Below, one piece after another: positions 10,111-21,384 of a stretch of 64,000 nucleotides of DNA; the stretch's first letter is position 1; every line of letters begins with the position of its first letter. Source of the DNA: Oncomelania hupensis (Eukaryota; Mollusca; Gastropoda; Littorinimorpha; Pomatiopsidae). A program made the translations under genes and the position numbers. The DNA lies in NCBI GenBank assembly GCA_036898135.1, contig JBAHVR010000242.1:45001-109000 (forward strand). Reading direction: 5' to 3'. Below the pieces are notes generated by a model. That model was not told the origin of the DNA, searched no databases, and saw only the letters and a list, made by a program, of their open reading frames with translations.

Positions 10111-11829
10111 TAAATGGCTTTAAATAGATGGCTTGTGAGTTGTATGTGTTTTTATTTATTTATTTATTTATGTGAGTTACTGTTATTATTTTCTTTATTT
10201 GAGTTACTGACTGATCTTTGTTTTGACAGTCTGCGCCGCTGTCTGAATGCCTGTATCAATGATGATCTCTTTGTCAATAATAGTTCGCACAATCCAAAAT
10301 GACCTTTATTAACTAGAGATGCAGAGGTTAGTATTAAACACAGGACGTAAGGTGTCTCTGCCCTACAGAAGTGGAACTGCAGTTAATGATAGCATCGTGG
10401 ACATACAGGTTTTATTATATAAGTCGGTGGTCGTTCAGTCTGTCTCTGGTGGGGCGAAGATGGGGAGGGAGTATTGGAGGAGGAAGGGGGTGGGGGAGTT
10501 ACCCGCACTAAGCATGGTAATAAGTAGTGTTGTCGTTATTATTAGTGTAATGTATTCTTTTGTTGCTTTTCATAACAAGGATTATTATAGGGATCCGACA
10601 CACGCGACAAACCACCCCACACATAACCCCACCCACACACACTCTCTCTCTCTCACGATCTCTCTCACGATCTTTTGCTCTGTCGCACATGCAAAAGTGC
10701 AAGCGCACCCGAAGTCATCCTTGCTTTTTAATGTGTCCAATTACATATTACTGTATTAGCTTTATCGTGTATGTACCTGGTGGGTGTGGGTGTGTGGGTG
10801 TGTGTGTGGGTATGTGTGTGCTTGCGTGCGTGTGTGTGTTTCCACATGCCACCCCACCATCTCCTCTCCCCAATCCCATATTTATTATAATACTCTGTTA
10901 TTGTTTAATTCCTGCTTTCGCGGCTTCGGGGTACTCACTCTTTGGATACTCCCACCGCAACTCCACAACGTTTTGTGCCAGCCCAAACAAGCGGACCGCG
11001 CTGTACAATAATAATTATTGTATAGCGCAGATAACAGACAAGCCAGTGTACATAATACAGCGGCGTTATAATGTTAGAGGTATTTCTCTACTTTTACTTA
11101 GAACTGTGCTAAGACCCCTCTCCTCCTGCACGCTCCAAGCAAGCGATAGCGTTTGGCTGTTATCACTGTAGCTCCTCTTTTGTCGCTCGCAGTCACCTCG
11201 CTACGGGAGGTAGAAGTTTTGACGCCCTGTTTTGGCCGACTAGTTTATCCAAAGTCCCCTATACGCTTTATGTGTCCGGGGACATTAATTTAATTAAGAA
11301 GAAGTAGTTTATCCTCTTCTCGCTCACACTCCCTCCCTCACCCCCTCCCCTACTCCTCCCTTACCTTCTACTGCCATTCATCTCCGTTCCCCCCAACCCC
11401 CCTTCTATATCTACCTTCCAACTCTTTGACCGACCCACCTGGCATAGAGACCCCCCTCAGCCTTGGCTAGTCTCAGCTACAAAGTCTTCTCTTTCTTCTC
11501 TCCCTTTCTCTTTCTCTCTGCCTGTCTGTATGTCTGTCTCTCTCTGTCTATCTCTCTCTCCCCCCCCCCCTCCCCCATTTTTTTGTTTGTTTTGTTTAGT
11601 TTTGTTCTATGTGTAAATCAGCAGAAGAAAATGAATGACATTTTGTACTGTGTTGTCCATTCCTTAGTAACTTAAGGAAATAGTTTATAGACTCCAATAT
11701 AATACGGAATACCTCGAAGAGCACGTCTCGTTCTACTGTTAGCCTCTAACAACGAAGAAACTGTTCTTGTACAGACGCCATCCAAAGGGGCGATGCCCTG
11801 AACTTCTGGAATAAAAAAAATCTTATTCG

Positions 11830-11835
<6 letters not shown>
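10110..11835. other. Unassigned, with short repeats and one hairpin
   Basis: No gene is recognised. A (TTTA)n run lies at 10,152-10,170, CT and CACA runs near 10,630-10,670, GT-rich sequence at 10,780-10,840 and a C/CT-rich stretch at 11,310-11,570. An inverted repeat at 11,009-11,039 (GCGCTGTACAATAAT / ATTATTGTATAGCGC, 14 of 15 paired) looks like two retroposon ends back to back. Confidence 0.5.
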
Positions 11836-11881
<46 letters not shown>

Positions 11882-11896
11882 CTCTCTCTCTCTCGC
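11836..11896. repeat. (CT)n microsatellite
   Basis: CT tract with two C-G interruptions, lying between unassigned sequence and the probable 5' region of the L2-like LINE. Confidence 0.95.
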
Positions 11897-12496
11897 TGCA
11901 TTGTTATTAAAATTATTATTCTAATTTATTTGTCAACCGCTCTAATTTGAATTGTACTTTTATTTAAGTGTGTGCTAGTGTTAACTTTCATTCAACGAGT
12001 CAGTTTCAGTTTCCTCTGACTTTCCTTGGTGAGACAGAGACAGTTGTGAAGATTTCAACGTTTATTATTGTGCTTTTGCCTTATTTGTGTGTCCATGACT
12101 TTATTGCCGTGATAGGACACCTTTTATATGTCACATTATTTTGAAAGTGCAGAAGTGTGTGTATTAACATTTAATTCAAAGCACCACCTCCTTTTATCTC
12201 CGTAAAATATTATTTGTGTTGTTATATACGAGTATACAATGTCTTGTACCACCTGGCCATCTAAAGATGGACTCCGCATGTGTCATCTGAATATCTGTGG
12301 TGCAATCAACAAAACGCACGAAATATCCTCCATTCTTAATAATCACAACTCTCCATTTCATGTTTTTGGTTTCTCTAAATCATGGTTATGTGAAAAGTCA
12401 TATGATTAAGAAAAAGCAGTTCCTGGTTAATTTTTATTACAACATCACAGAGAAAAAGGTAACAAAACAGGGTTATTAGTTTATATAAGCGAAACA

Positions 12497-12537
12497 GTTA
12501 CATTACATGACATGGTTATTGCTTTAGGTCCAGTGGA
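12497..12537 (-). mobile_element. 41-bp terminal fragment of family X
   Basis: Only the last 41 bp of X (TCCACTGGACCTAAAGCAAT on the minus strand, then the tail ATGTAATG) is inserted. Perfect 10-bp repeats AAGCGAAACA lie at 12,487-12,496 and 12,538-12,547. It interrupts the endonuclease region of the L2-like LINE. This shows X undergoes 5' truncation and makes TSDs like a LINE-mobilised element. Confidence 0.85.
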
Positions 12538-12591
12538 AAGCGAAACAATGAATTACGAGCGTCTTTATTTTGTTGAACAGTATAATGTAGA

Positions 12592-12768
12592 CAAAAAAAA
12601 TGGAGGTGACAGAAAAAGAGGTGGGATCCTTCGCGAATGGACTGGCTTGACACTGAGCGAAGCCATGAGGGTTGCTGAGGACAGAGAAAGATGGAGTACG
12701 CTGGTTAAACGATCATCTGTGGTGCCCCTACGACCTTCGAGTTACGGGATAGCATAGGATAGGATAGG
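12592..12768 (+). mobile_element. RTE 3' fragment, 177 bp
   Basis: RTE C-terminal fragment ending ACGGGATAGCATAGGATA. It is flanked by perfect 10-bp repeats ATAATGTAGA at 12,582-12,591 and 12,769-12,778. It interrupts the L2-like endonuclease between the EQYNV and SIWIQID segments. Confidence 0.9.
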
Positions 12769-13102
12769 ATAATGTAGAATCTATTTGGATTCAAATTGAC
12801 GTAAAACATGCAGCTCCCATTATCGTTGGATTTTTATACCGATATCCAACTGAACATGTAGACTGGTTTAAATCATTTCAATTCTATGATTGAATTAAAA
12901 TCCAAAGAGCTTTTAGCCTATTAATCTTAATATTGATCTGTATAAATCATATAAACAGTGGTCAAATCTTATTCAACTTTGTAACATTGAACAATTAGTA
13001 ACAATGCCAACAAGAGTAGCCGCTGATACTTAACCGCTGATACTAGTACACTCTTAGATCATATGTACACAAGTAATAAAGTTCATTTAACAGAAGTGTG
13101 TG

Positions 13103-13723
13103 TGTTACACTCTGTTTGATGGTGGTGTTTTCTATCAGTAGTAGATTCAGCCCCAATGCGTGAATGCTCCTGATGAGTGTAATCTCGGATTCGATTATCC
13201 ACGTAACCCGTTCAATCAGCATACAAGTCACTGAGTCTTCGTATGAAGTTTTCCACTTTTATTCAGCATACATCAACATCTGCATACAATTCTCAACTTA
13301 ACTCGACAACTCGACTCGACCTTTACAACAACACTCTCAGCAACAAAACAGTGCGGCACATATATAGCTTTTTTCTTCTCCCGAACACCCTGGATCAATC
13401 GCGTATGACGCAATTTAACCAATCGCTTCTAACTTCATCATCACTGTCTTACGTCATACATCTTTCCTTTCTGTCCAAGCATGTTCTCAAATTTTCTACG
13501 CTTTCTCGCGAAGCTTCTATTGACAGCAAGCAGGCAAATCTAGAGAATTCTCCAACAATATCGACCAACTAAAATTACCAACGTTATACAAAGCCTCCTC
13601 TAACCACAACGCAAACTCAAATCAAAGGTAAATAAACTCTATTATTGAATACCTAGCAAAACGAAACGATTAGATCTATCGTGCGCGCTTCAGACATACT
13701 ATCATTTGCGTTTCAACGTAACA
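13103..13723 (+). mobile_element. Solo LTR, 621 bp
   Basis: It starts TGTTACACTC and ends CAACGTAACA, giving the TG...CA ends and a 6-bp terminal inverted repeat TGTTAC/GTAACA expected of a long terminal repeat. Perfect 5-bp TSDs GTGTG lie at 13,098-13,102 and 13,724-13,728. A TATATAG box lies at about 13,361-13,367 and AATAAA at 13,631-13,636, in the right order for plus-strand U3-R-U5. No internal region is present, so this is a solo LTR left by recombination. It splits the L2-like endonuclease. The family is not identified; a Ty3/Gypsy-type origin is possible but not shown. Confidence 0.85.
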
Positions 13724-14507
13724 GTGTGTACCAGTATATGATTGAAGTGACCATTACCCAGTATATTTTACATGGAAAAGAAGGGAGCTAAAATATCCAA
13801 ACCAGGTAATACAAAATTATAACATGTAGATCATTTTCTACATTTAAAGATGATTTTCTATTAGACCTTCATAATAACAATCTCTCAAATGAATATAATT
13901 TTACTAACCCAGATGATGCTTTAACGTATAGGTATAACACATTTATAAATTTATATAACAAACATGCACCTATTTTTACAAAACGAGTTAAATACTATTC
14001 TAAACCAAACTGGCTTGACAGTGAATTACAACAATATCTTAATCTTAGAGATTATTTATGAAACGTGGTACTGAAAGTGAATATAAAAAATAGAGAAATG
14101 TAGTAACTTCACTCAAAAGAAAAAAATGAAAACATATTAAAAATTTAATATCCAAAAACAGCTCTAGAAATTATTTGGAAAGCAATTAATCATTTAACAA
14201 ACAAATCACATTCATCTACAGTAATTAAAAATATTTCCACTAATACACTGTCAAAACGTCAGATAGAATTATAACTGCTGACAAATCAAAAGAAAATAAT
14301 CTACATAAATTGAAAGAATTTATTTTTTCAGTCCAAAAGCATTAAAAACAAAACATATTCTTTTTGTCAAAAGAATTTGTCTGTGAAACATTTTAGGAAC
14401 ATTAAGCAAACAAATTCAAGAGGAGTTGATGAATTAGATGGTCAAATATTTAAACTGTCTGCTCCGTTTATTATTACTGAAACTTTTTAATTTATATATA
14501 CAATTTA

Positions 14508-14886
14508 GGTGGCACGGTGGGGGCAGAAATATTTCAGGCCACAATTGGAGGGAAATGTGCACCACTGCTCATTTTGGGAGCTGGTGAAGTAGATGTCAGC
14601 ACCATGACCACCCCCTTCAACTTAGCTGAAACTCCGATGGTATGGCCACGTCAACAGATCATCAGGTCTTGCAAAGACCATCCTGCAAGGCACAGTGCAA
14701 GGAGGTAGAAAAAGAGGGAGACCGAAAAAGAGGTGGGAGGACAACATTCGAGAATGGACTGGTTTGACACTGAGCGAAACAATCAGGGTTGCCGAGGACA
14801 GGGAAAGATGGAGTAAGCTGGTTAAACGATCATCTGTGGTGCCCCTACGACCTCCGAGTTACGGGATAGGATAGGATAGGATAGGA
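14508..14886 (+). mobile_element. RTE copy with large internal deletion, nested in L2-like LINE
   Basis: The first 120 bp (GTGGGGGCAGAAATATTTCA to CCCTTCAACTTAGCTG) match the full RTE at about 41,685-41,797. The next base pairs with about 43,541 onward (AAACTCCGATGGTATGG to GGGATAGGATA). About 1.75 kb, including all of the reverse transcriptase, is missing. The 9-bp repeats TACAATTTA at 14,499-14,507 and 14,887-14,895 show the deleted form inserted as one unit. It interrupts the L2-like reverse transcriptase. Confidence 0.9.
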
Positions 14887-15438
14887 TACAATTTATGCAA
14901 TGACAAATCATGTTTTCCTATCATGTTTAAACAAGCTAAAGTTATTCCGGTTTTTAAATGTGGTGATAGTTTTGACCCATAAAATTATAGACCCATTTCA
15001 ATTCTTTCTATCATATCTAGGCCGCTTGAAAAACACATTAACAACCATATTCTAGACTATTTGACAAAAAACAACCTGTTACATGAAAATCAATCTGGCT
15101 TCAGGGCTAAGCATTCTTGCCATACAGCTCTTACAACTATGATTGAACAAAGGCTTAATAATATTAATGAGCACACATTTTCCGGTGTATTATTCGTTGA
15201 CTTCGCAAAAGCTTTTGATGTAATTGACCATGACCTCCTATTGCGTAAATTACAATTATATGGTATTAGCTTTAAATCACTTGATCTTCTAAAATCTTTT
15301 ATTTCTGACAGAGAGCAGTGCGTTTTTATTAATAAAGGGCCTTTATTTTTTTCTGTCTATGTAAATGATCTTCCTTTCATATTTCCACTTGTTGTGAACT
15401 CTTTGCGGATTACACCACATTACACTCCAAGAACTCCC

Positions 15439-16012
15439 AACCCCCGATCCCATGGGGGTGCCTGGGATTCTGTATAAATATTATCCTCACTTTCTGGAAC
15501 TTTAGTGCTTTAAATTCCCACTGTCGCTGTCTTTCTCCTTTGTTCTTTCTCATTCCTATGCTGTTCTATCAATCTACTATATTATCTTCTTCGCTAGACC
15601 AGTCACCTACCTGTTTTCTTGAAAACTCTTCCGGGACGCTCATTTGTGTGTGAGGTCTGTTGTATCAGCTTGGGAATATTGGACGTTTTCTGCCAAATGG
15701 TCACTGGGGCTTCCTAAGATATTACTTGGCAATGTAGGCATTTTATATGTATGTGTTTTGTTGATATTGTATAAAGATGTTTGTATTTTATTTTGTTTTT
15801 GTAAACTGAGGTTCGATAAATTAGAGTATAGCCTCAGCGTCTTCTGCGTGAGATGCCTTTAATGTAAAGTGACCGGCTGGTGGAGCGCCTTCAGTGTTAC
15901 CACTAGGGTTGTTTCGGCATATCTTTTATGCGGATCAAGGGTGAGGCCTCTTTCAGCCAATTTGTGGTCTTGATTTTGTGGTCCTGATTCGGCTCTTTGC
16001 AGTGCTCTGGAC
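15439..16012 (+). mobile_element. Family X copy nested in L2-like LINE
   Basis: Nearly full-length X, from the CCCCCGATCC..GGGGGTGCC hairpin through TGTATAAATATTATCC and CCCACTGTCGCTGTC to a diverged end GTCCTGATTCGGCTC..CTCTGGACC. The pentamer tail is lost. It splits the L2-like reverse transcriptase just after the FADY motif; the LINE resumes near 16,013. No clear TSD survives. Confidence 0.8.
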
Positions 16013-16695
16013 CCTGTGAGCAATTTAGCCTCCTCTTTACAAATAGGGGCAAATGAACTACAGGGATGGGCTGAATTTAATCACATGACACTTAATCCAG
16101 ACAAAACTAAGTCCATGCTAATTACATCTAGACAAAAAAGGCAAAGTTCTTCTATGAAACTCCCTCCCTTAAAGCTTTGCAACAACACATTTGAAGAAGA
16201 ACAATGTCATAAACTTCTTGGTGTGACTTTAGACAATAATTTGTCTTGGTTGCAACATATTTTTAAATATTAGTAGAACTATTTCCAGAAGGACATATCA
16301 ATTATCAAGGATTAAACATTACTTAAATCTTCATTCTCGTAAACTATTCTATTTGGGACATATTCAACCATTTATTGATTATTCTTCAACTATGTGGGAT
16401 TCAGCTAGTAGCAATGCAATTAAACCTTTATCATAAACGTGCAATTAAAATGGTTATTCTTAAAAACAAAACTCTCCGAATGATTACAAACATATCAACA
16501 GATTAAAATTTAATAAAGGAATTTTCACGCACAAGATCCTTTCTGGTAATACACCCCTCCTGTCTTTTTTCTTTTTTTTCTAGGAAAACTTCCAGATTTT
16601 CTACCAAACTAAATATCCAATTTCCAAGAATAGAGCTGTTTAAAACCAATAGGTCATATTACTCTTTTACCCTTCTTAAATAAAGTTGTTATCTT

Positions 16696-16717
16696 ACCTT
16701 CTCTCTTTCTCTCTCTC

Positions 16718-16752
<35 letters not shown>
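16696..16752. repeat. (CT)n microsatellite
   Basis: CT tract directly following the end of the L2-like LINE. Confidence 0.92.
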
Positions 16753-17245
16753 GGTCGAGTCAGCCCCGATGTTTGAATCTGTGATAACTCCATTCGTTTT
16801 CCCGCAGCCCGTTCACTCAAAAACAAGGCAAGAGTCGTTGTTACGATGTTTCCCAACTTCGTTTCCTCAAAGGACGCAAACAGCATCAACGACTGCATTT
16901 CAAAAACTCTCTCCAAAAACTCCATCCCAAAACTCTGTCCAAAAACTCCATCCAAACTCGCAGACAGCGCTACATGTATATTCTCTCTACAATGTGGAAA
17001 AACGTAGAACGCAATCAACAACCAATCAAAATGAAACTCGTCACCGGAAATGCGCACTACGTAACATAGAATGTTCAACGAACTTCGAACACTCGACCGC
17101 CCCGCTACTAGGTTTATCTAACCTTCCGTCGGTGGTAAACAAACCAGAAAGATCTCAATGTAGCTACAACAACATCGACCTACGGAAACGAACAAACATT
17201 AGGCAAAGCTTTTCAATGACAGCATAGAGCCGAATCAAAGGTAAA
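16753..17245 (+). mobile_element. Possible diverged LTR remnant
   Basis: The order of motifs resembles the solo LTR at 13,103-13,723: a TCAGCCCCGATG..TGAAT block, a CCCGTTCA block, and near the end GACAGC...AATCAAAGGTAAATA. Overall similarity is low and no TG...CA ends or TSD are visible. It includes a 13-14-bp degenerate tandem array around 16,905-16,960 (AAAACTCTCTCC, AAAACTCCATCC and similar). Best read as an older relative of the same LTR family. Confidence 0.4.
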
Positions 17246-17394
17246 TACAGGCGATCAACACTCACCTCTTTCTCACTTCATTTACATCACTGTGCTCTCC
17301 TGTTTTGTGTTGTCATTATGGAGCCATTTGTTTGAGAGAGTATGTTCTATTTATAACCATCCGTGCATTAATTAACGTCACTTTTGGTACGTTG

Positions 17395-17600
17395 AACCGT
17401 GCGAGTGTGGGCGCGCGCTTTTTATTTATGTGTGTATATGTGCGTGTGTATGTACATGTGCAAGCATGCGGGCGGGCTTGTGTGTGTGTGTGTGTGTGTG
17501 TGTTTGACGGTATGTGTGCGCGCGCGCGTGTGTTTGTGCATGTAGTTGGATGTGTGTGCGTGCGTGCATGATGAATGTATACAGGTGTCTGTGTGCACGC
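17395..17600. repeat. GT/GC-rich degenerate microsatellite
   Basis: GT repeats mixed with CGCG runs, including (GT)n at 17,479-17,502 and (CG)n at about 17,518-17,528. The Cys/Val/Arg-rich open frame is repeat-encoded. Confidence 0.85.
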
Positions 17601-17614
17601 GGGCGAGGATTTTA

Positions 17615-17735
17615 ACTGCTCTTTTATAGCGCTTTTCCTAGCTCAAGAGCTGCTCAAGGCGCTGGTCGACACAGGATCTACCTAACTCGTTGTGCCCGAG
17701 GTGCTAACGTGCAGCCTGAGGGGCGTCGTCAAACG
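17615..17735 (-). mobile_element. SINE Z fragment
   Basis: On the plus strand: TTATAGCGCTTTTCCTAGCT, CAAGAGCTGCTCAAGGCGCT, GGTCGACACAGGATCTACC, CCCGAGGTGC. This is the reverse of the Z 3' half seen at 45,400-45,495. No 5' head or tail remains. Confidence 0.75.
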
Positions 17736-18065
17736 CCTCAGACAATATGTATGAGTGTGTGTTTGCGCGGCGGAGTGTTGGGTGATTCTTTTCCTGACGT
17801 GGAGTTTGTTGCTCTTTTGACAGCTACAATGAAGAAAGCAGTGGCTGATACGGCTTTGTTATTTCCCCCACTTCCACCCGTGGTGAAAAGGCCAGTTGTT
17901 GTTTGGGTCTATAAGCCTCGCCGAATCTCAAAGCACATTCATTCACCCTTTTTTTAAATTCAGTCACCCTGTTCATCGACTCATTCAGTCAATGTGCAAA
18001 CCTGTTACACCGAAACTAAAGAGTTCGGAAAGACCCTTACGGACAGTACCAGTTAAAAGAAGTTT

Positions 18066-18300
18066 TGTGCGCCATCTTGTCATTTAAAGAAGTTCTGTGG
18101 GGCTATCTCGTTACTTAAAGAAGTTCTGTGCGCTATCTTATTACTTAAAGAAGTTCTGTGCGCCATCTTGTTACTTAAAGAAGTTCTGTGCGCCATCTTG
18201 TTACTTAAAGAAGTTCTGTGCGCCATCTTGTTACTTAAAGAAGTTCTGTGCGCCATCTTGTTACTTAAAGAAGTTCTGTGCGCCATCTTGTTACTTAAAG
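18066..18300. repeat. 30-bp minisatellite, about 8 copies
   Basis: Unit of 30 bp (ACTTAAAGAAGTTCTGTGCG, then CCATCTTGTT). The first copies at the left are diverged, with the last five nearly identical. The unit length is a multiple of three, so both strands carry long repetitive open frames (CYLKKFCAPS and MAHRTSLSNK periods); these are not genes. It directly abuts the W block at 18,301. Confidence 0.95.
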
Positions 18301-18780
18301 GGACCCATTTTGACCACACCCCACTCGACAGATCCTTTTAACCTTCACAGTGAGTGTTGTCCTGCTGAATACAAAATTAGCTTTCAACAAAGAAACAACC
18401 AACTCTTTCAAAAAATTATATTTATTTGTTAAATGGATTAATTCCGTAGTTTTTTTTTTACTATTAATAGTAACCGCTCGCTATGCCTTTCTAGCGCTAA
18501 AAATATCATTTAGCAGCTCGTAGAGCGTATTGGTGTACCGTGAAACAAGGGAGATCACTCCCTTTCAGAACAGAACTGAAAAATGTAAACTTTAAGGGTT
18601 GGTTTGTATTTGAGCTAGGAAAGGGCGCTTTCTCATTGTTATGTGTAACAACAGTGCCAATGTTAGGGTCCGCTTAGGGTCGGCAAAAGGAATCCAAGCC
18701 TTTAAAGTGGCCCTTTTAAACCTTTTCACAGAAATAACAGAACGCTTTGAGAGGAACTGAACTCTACAGTATTGAAAGTC
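18301..18780 (+). repeat. Family W copy 2, long
   Basis: The first 180 bp match 7,245-7,440. The rest (TAGCGCTA..ATATC, CGTATTGGTGTACCGTGAAA, CAAGGGAGATCACTCCCTTT, then GCGCTTTCTCATTGTTATG and AGGGTCCGCTTAGGGT) matches 32,200-32,470 in the same orientation and 50,870-51,045 reversed. It is a dispersed element of at least 480 bp, associated with minisatellites at two of four sites. No coding sequence and no terminal structure was resolved. A non-autonomous Helitron-like element is one possibility only. Confidence 0.6.
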
Positions 18781-18888
18781 AGCCACAGCAGACCTGTGGA
18801 AAGAACTAGCCTCCCGCTAAATCTTTTTAAAACAAATCAACACAACCTGTGAAAGAGAGAGCATTGGAAAGAAACGAAAACAACCTGC

Positions 18889-19016
<128 letters not shown>

Positions 19017-19452
19017 ATTTGAAAAAAAAACAACGAACACAATATAATTATGTGAAATGGGCTTTGGGAGAAGGAAAAAAACACTGAAAGTCTGAAACCC
19101 AGATTGAGACCAATACTTGTAAAGATTTCTTTACGCTGCAAAACCTTTTTTCTTTGGCTAGCTGTATATCGGTGAAACACTATCAGCTGTTTGTCATTTT
19201 CACATTTTTCGTTAGTCTCGCACCTCAGGGGAGTACATATGTGGTACAGAGTTTCTAGTGCACGAGTGCGTAAAGTGCAATTCATTCAGAGTTTCTTGTT
19301 GCATGTACATGTATAATGACTATTAAACGAGGAAGTGATACAGGCCTCTTAGCACACCGCTAATGTCAACTGTTTTACTAAAGCATGTTCAGTGCGAATG
19401 TCACTCACTCACTTATGCAACATTAGAAAAAGTAACAGTATAGACATTATTA

Positions 19453-20034
19453 TCAAATAACCTTATTTGAAAGTAACCGCATTGAAATTATTATGAAACA
19501 GCTCACTTTTCCAGTCCCAAACCTGCTCAAGACGCGAACCATAGCCTCAGTGGAATTCGGGACGCCGTATGTTTTGTTCGCCTTTCTCATTTCTCTTTGT
19601 TCTTGTGTGTAGGGTTTCCTCAGTTAAGCGCGGAGCTCCACCGTCAATTAGTGAAGGTATACAAATTATTATGATGTTCCAGCTAAATACACTGCGCATG
19701 CAATACAGTTGCTATTATGTAGTCAGCGCAGTCCGACTGCACCCACATAGTCTGTGTGCAGTGTTGCGCTAGTTGTGTTGCTGTGGCTTTAGTTTATACA
19801 CAATGCGTTTCTTTTATTCTTTCTTCACTTGCCACCTCCCTCTCCTTCCCTCGTCACACTGTTCACCCCCCAGTCATAACCCCCCACCCCCCCCCCACCC
19901 CCCGCCACCCCACATAAATTCTCCCGACCTTTCTGACTTATTCACCATTGTGAGCATGTCATCGTGCAGTCACTGGAAAAGTGAGCTGTTTCACAATAAT
20001 TTATATGCGGTTACTTTAAAATAACGCTATTTGA
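19453..20034. mobile_element. Inverted-repeat element, 63-bp arms
   Basis: Arms at 19,453-19,515 and 19,972-20,034 are inverted copies (TCAAATA...TATTTTGAAAGTAACCGC then AAACAGCTCACTTTTCCAGT). The interior is about 456 bp without a coding signature; it is C-rich near 19,866-19,910. Near 19,937-19,967 it holds about 26 bp matching the RTE C-terminal region in reverse, and the right arm touches an RTE copy. It could be a MITE, or a product of a rearranged retrotransposition. No TSD could be defined. Confidence 0.6.
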
Positions 20035-20035
20035 G

Positions 20036-20454
20036 CAGATCTACAACAAAGAATACAAAGCATGGAGATGAGGTGCTACAGAAGACTTCTGGGGCATTTT
20101 CTGTACCCAGCACATCACCAACAACGAAGTCCGATAGACCATCACACATGCCATTGGACAACACGATGCCCTGCTCACAGTGATGAAAAAACGGAAACTC
20201 CGATGGTATGGCCACGACACCAGAGCGGCATCAGGCCTTGCAACGACGCTCCTGCAAGGCACGGTGAAAGGAGGCAGAAGAAGAGGGAGACACAAAAAGA
20301 GGTGGGAGGACAACATTCGGGAATGGACTGGTTTGATACTGAGCGAAGCCATGAGGGTTGCTGAGGACATAGAAAGATGGAGTACGCTGGTTAAACGATC
20401 ATCTTTCGTGCCCCAACGACCTTCGAGGTACGGGATAGGATGGGATAGGATAGG
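20036..20454 (+). mobile_element. RTE 3' fragment, about 420 bp
   Basis: Starts CAGATCTACAACAAAGAATA (equal to about 43,384 of the full RTE) and runs to GGGATAGGATAGGATT. Encodes decayed LQRRIQSMEMRC, KKRKLRWYGH and KKRWEDNIREWTGL segments of the RTE C-terminus. The left edge abuts an inverted-repeat arm exactly. No clear TSD. Confidence 0.9.
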
Positions 20455-20720
20455 ATTCCGACTACCCTACCCCGTCCCTCTTCTCTCTCTCTGTCCATCC
20501 TTGTTCTTCCCTTTCTCCTGTACATTTTTTCGAGAGGGGAGGAGGGGGGAGGGGGAGGGGAGAAGGACTATTTCATCGAAACGCTCTTTCATTTTTCTTC
20601 AATCACTTCCTACTCTTTCTCCTTTCTTCTTACACTTCATTTTCAAATCAGTTAATCTCTTTATCTCTTTTTTTCTGGATTATTCTTCTTGGTCTCTCTC
20701 TCTCTCTCTCTCTCTATCCG

Positions 20721-20778
<58 letters not shown>

Positions 20779-21384
20779 TCTCTCTTTCTCTCTCTCTCTC
20801 ACTCCCCTCCTCCCCTTTACCCCCCATCGTCTTCAGTGTAGTGAGTGGTTTTAGTGCAATCACTGAGAGCAGCCGTGACATGCTACGTCGCTTCTGTATG
20901 GTAATTGAAACCCGACACTCTTACACGAAATGATAATATTATTCTTACCATTAACACTAAACTTGTCTGCTTGTTGTTAGTTCCTCGTTTTTAGCTTTTT
21001 TATGCACTTGCCACACTGCCTCAAGTGCTTTTCGGGTTAGGGTTTGTGTGTGGGGGGGTAGGGGGCGCATGTGTGTGTATAAAGTTTAAATTGTTATTAT
21101 TCGTCGTGCTAAACCCGCCTTTTGTGTCGACATAACCTGTTCAACCCAAAAAGCTGCGCGCTCTGAGCGTGCTATTAATCATATGGAGGATGTTTAGAGG
21201 TATTATCCAAAAGACTGTATTTCTTCGTGGATTTATTCAGTTTAGAGGTTTACACCGATTGAGTGATTAGACGCCCACTGATGCGGTTAGCTTGTGGGCT
21301 AGGGCATGCAGGCTATTATTGGGGTGTCATTATACTAGTACTGGGTAACGCAATAGGGCAGTAGGTTTGGGCACACGCTTGCAG
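20455..21384. other. CT-rich tract and unassigned sequence
   Basis: Pyrimidine-rich from 20,470, with a long (CT)n at 20,694-20,806 and a G-rich patch (20,535-20,562). 20,830-21,384 holds no family I recognise. Confidence 0.7.

Larger units (their letters stand above)
12239..16695 (+). mobile_element. L2-like LINE, near-complete ORF2 region, multiply interrupted
   Basis: A decayed ORF2 begins at an ATG at 12,239 (MSCTTWPSKDGLRMCHLNI), where the GLRMCHLNI..NKTHEI segment is the start of an APE-type endonuclease. Later endonuclease segments are SIWIQIDVKH, IVGFLYR and TMPTRV..STLLDHMY, and the domain resumes after the solo LTR with ISDHYPVYF-type residues mutated (about 13,735-13,770). A linker helix near 13,990 precedes the reverse transcriptase (about 14,400-15,440: GFRAKHSCHT, FVDFAKAFDVIDH; the catalytic motif near 15,397 is altered to FADY). 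The thumb and C-terminus run 16,013-16,690. Frameshifts and stops are numerous. The upstream 11,900-12,238 may be its 5' region. It ends AATAAAGTTGTTATCTTACC. Confidence 0.85.

Noticed and set aside
16753..17245. Second solo LTR with defined ends
   Set aside because: Motif order is similar to the 13.1-kb LTR, but no TG...CA ends or TSD could be found, so it is kept only as a possible remnant.
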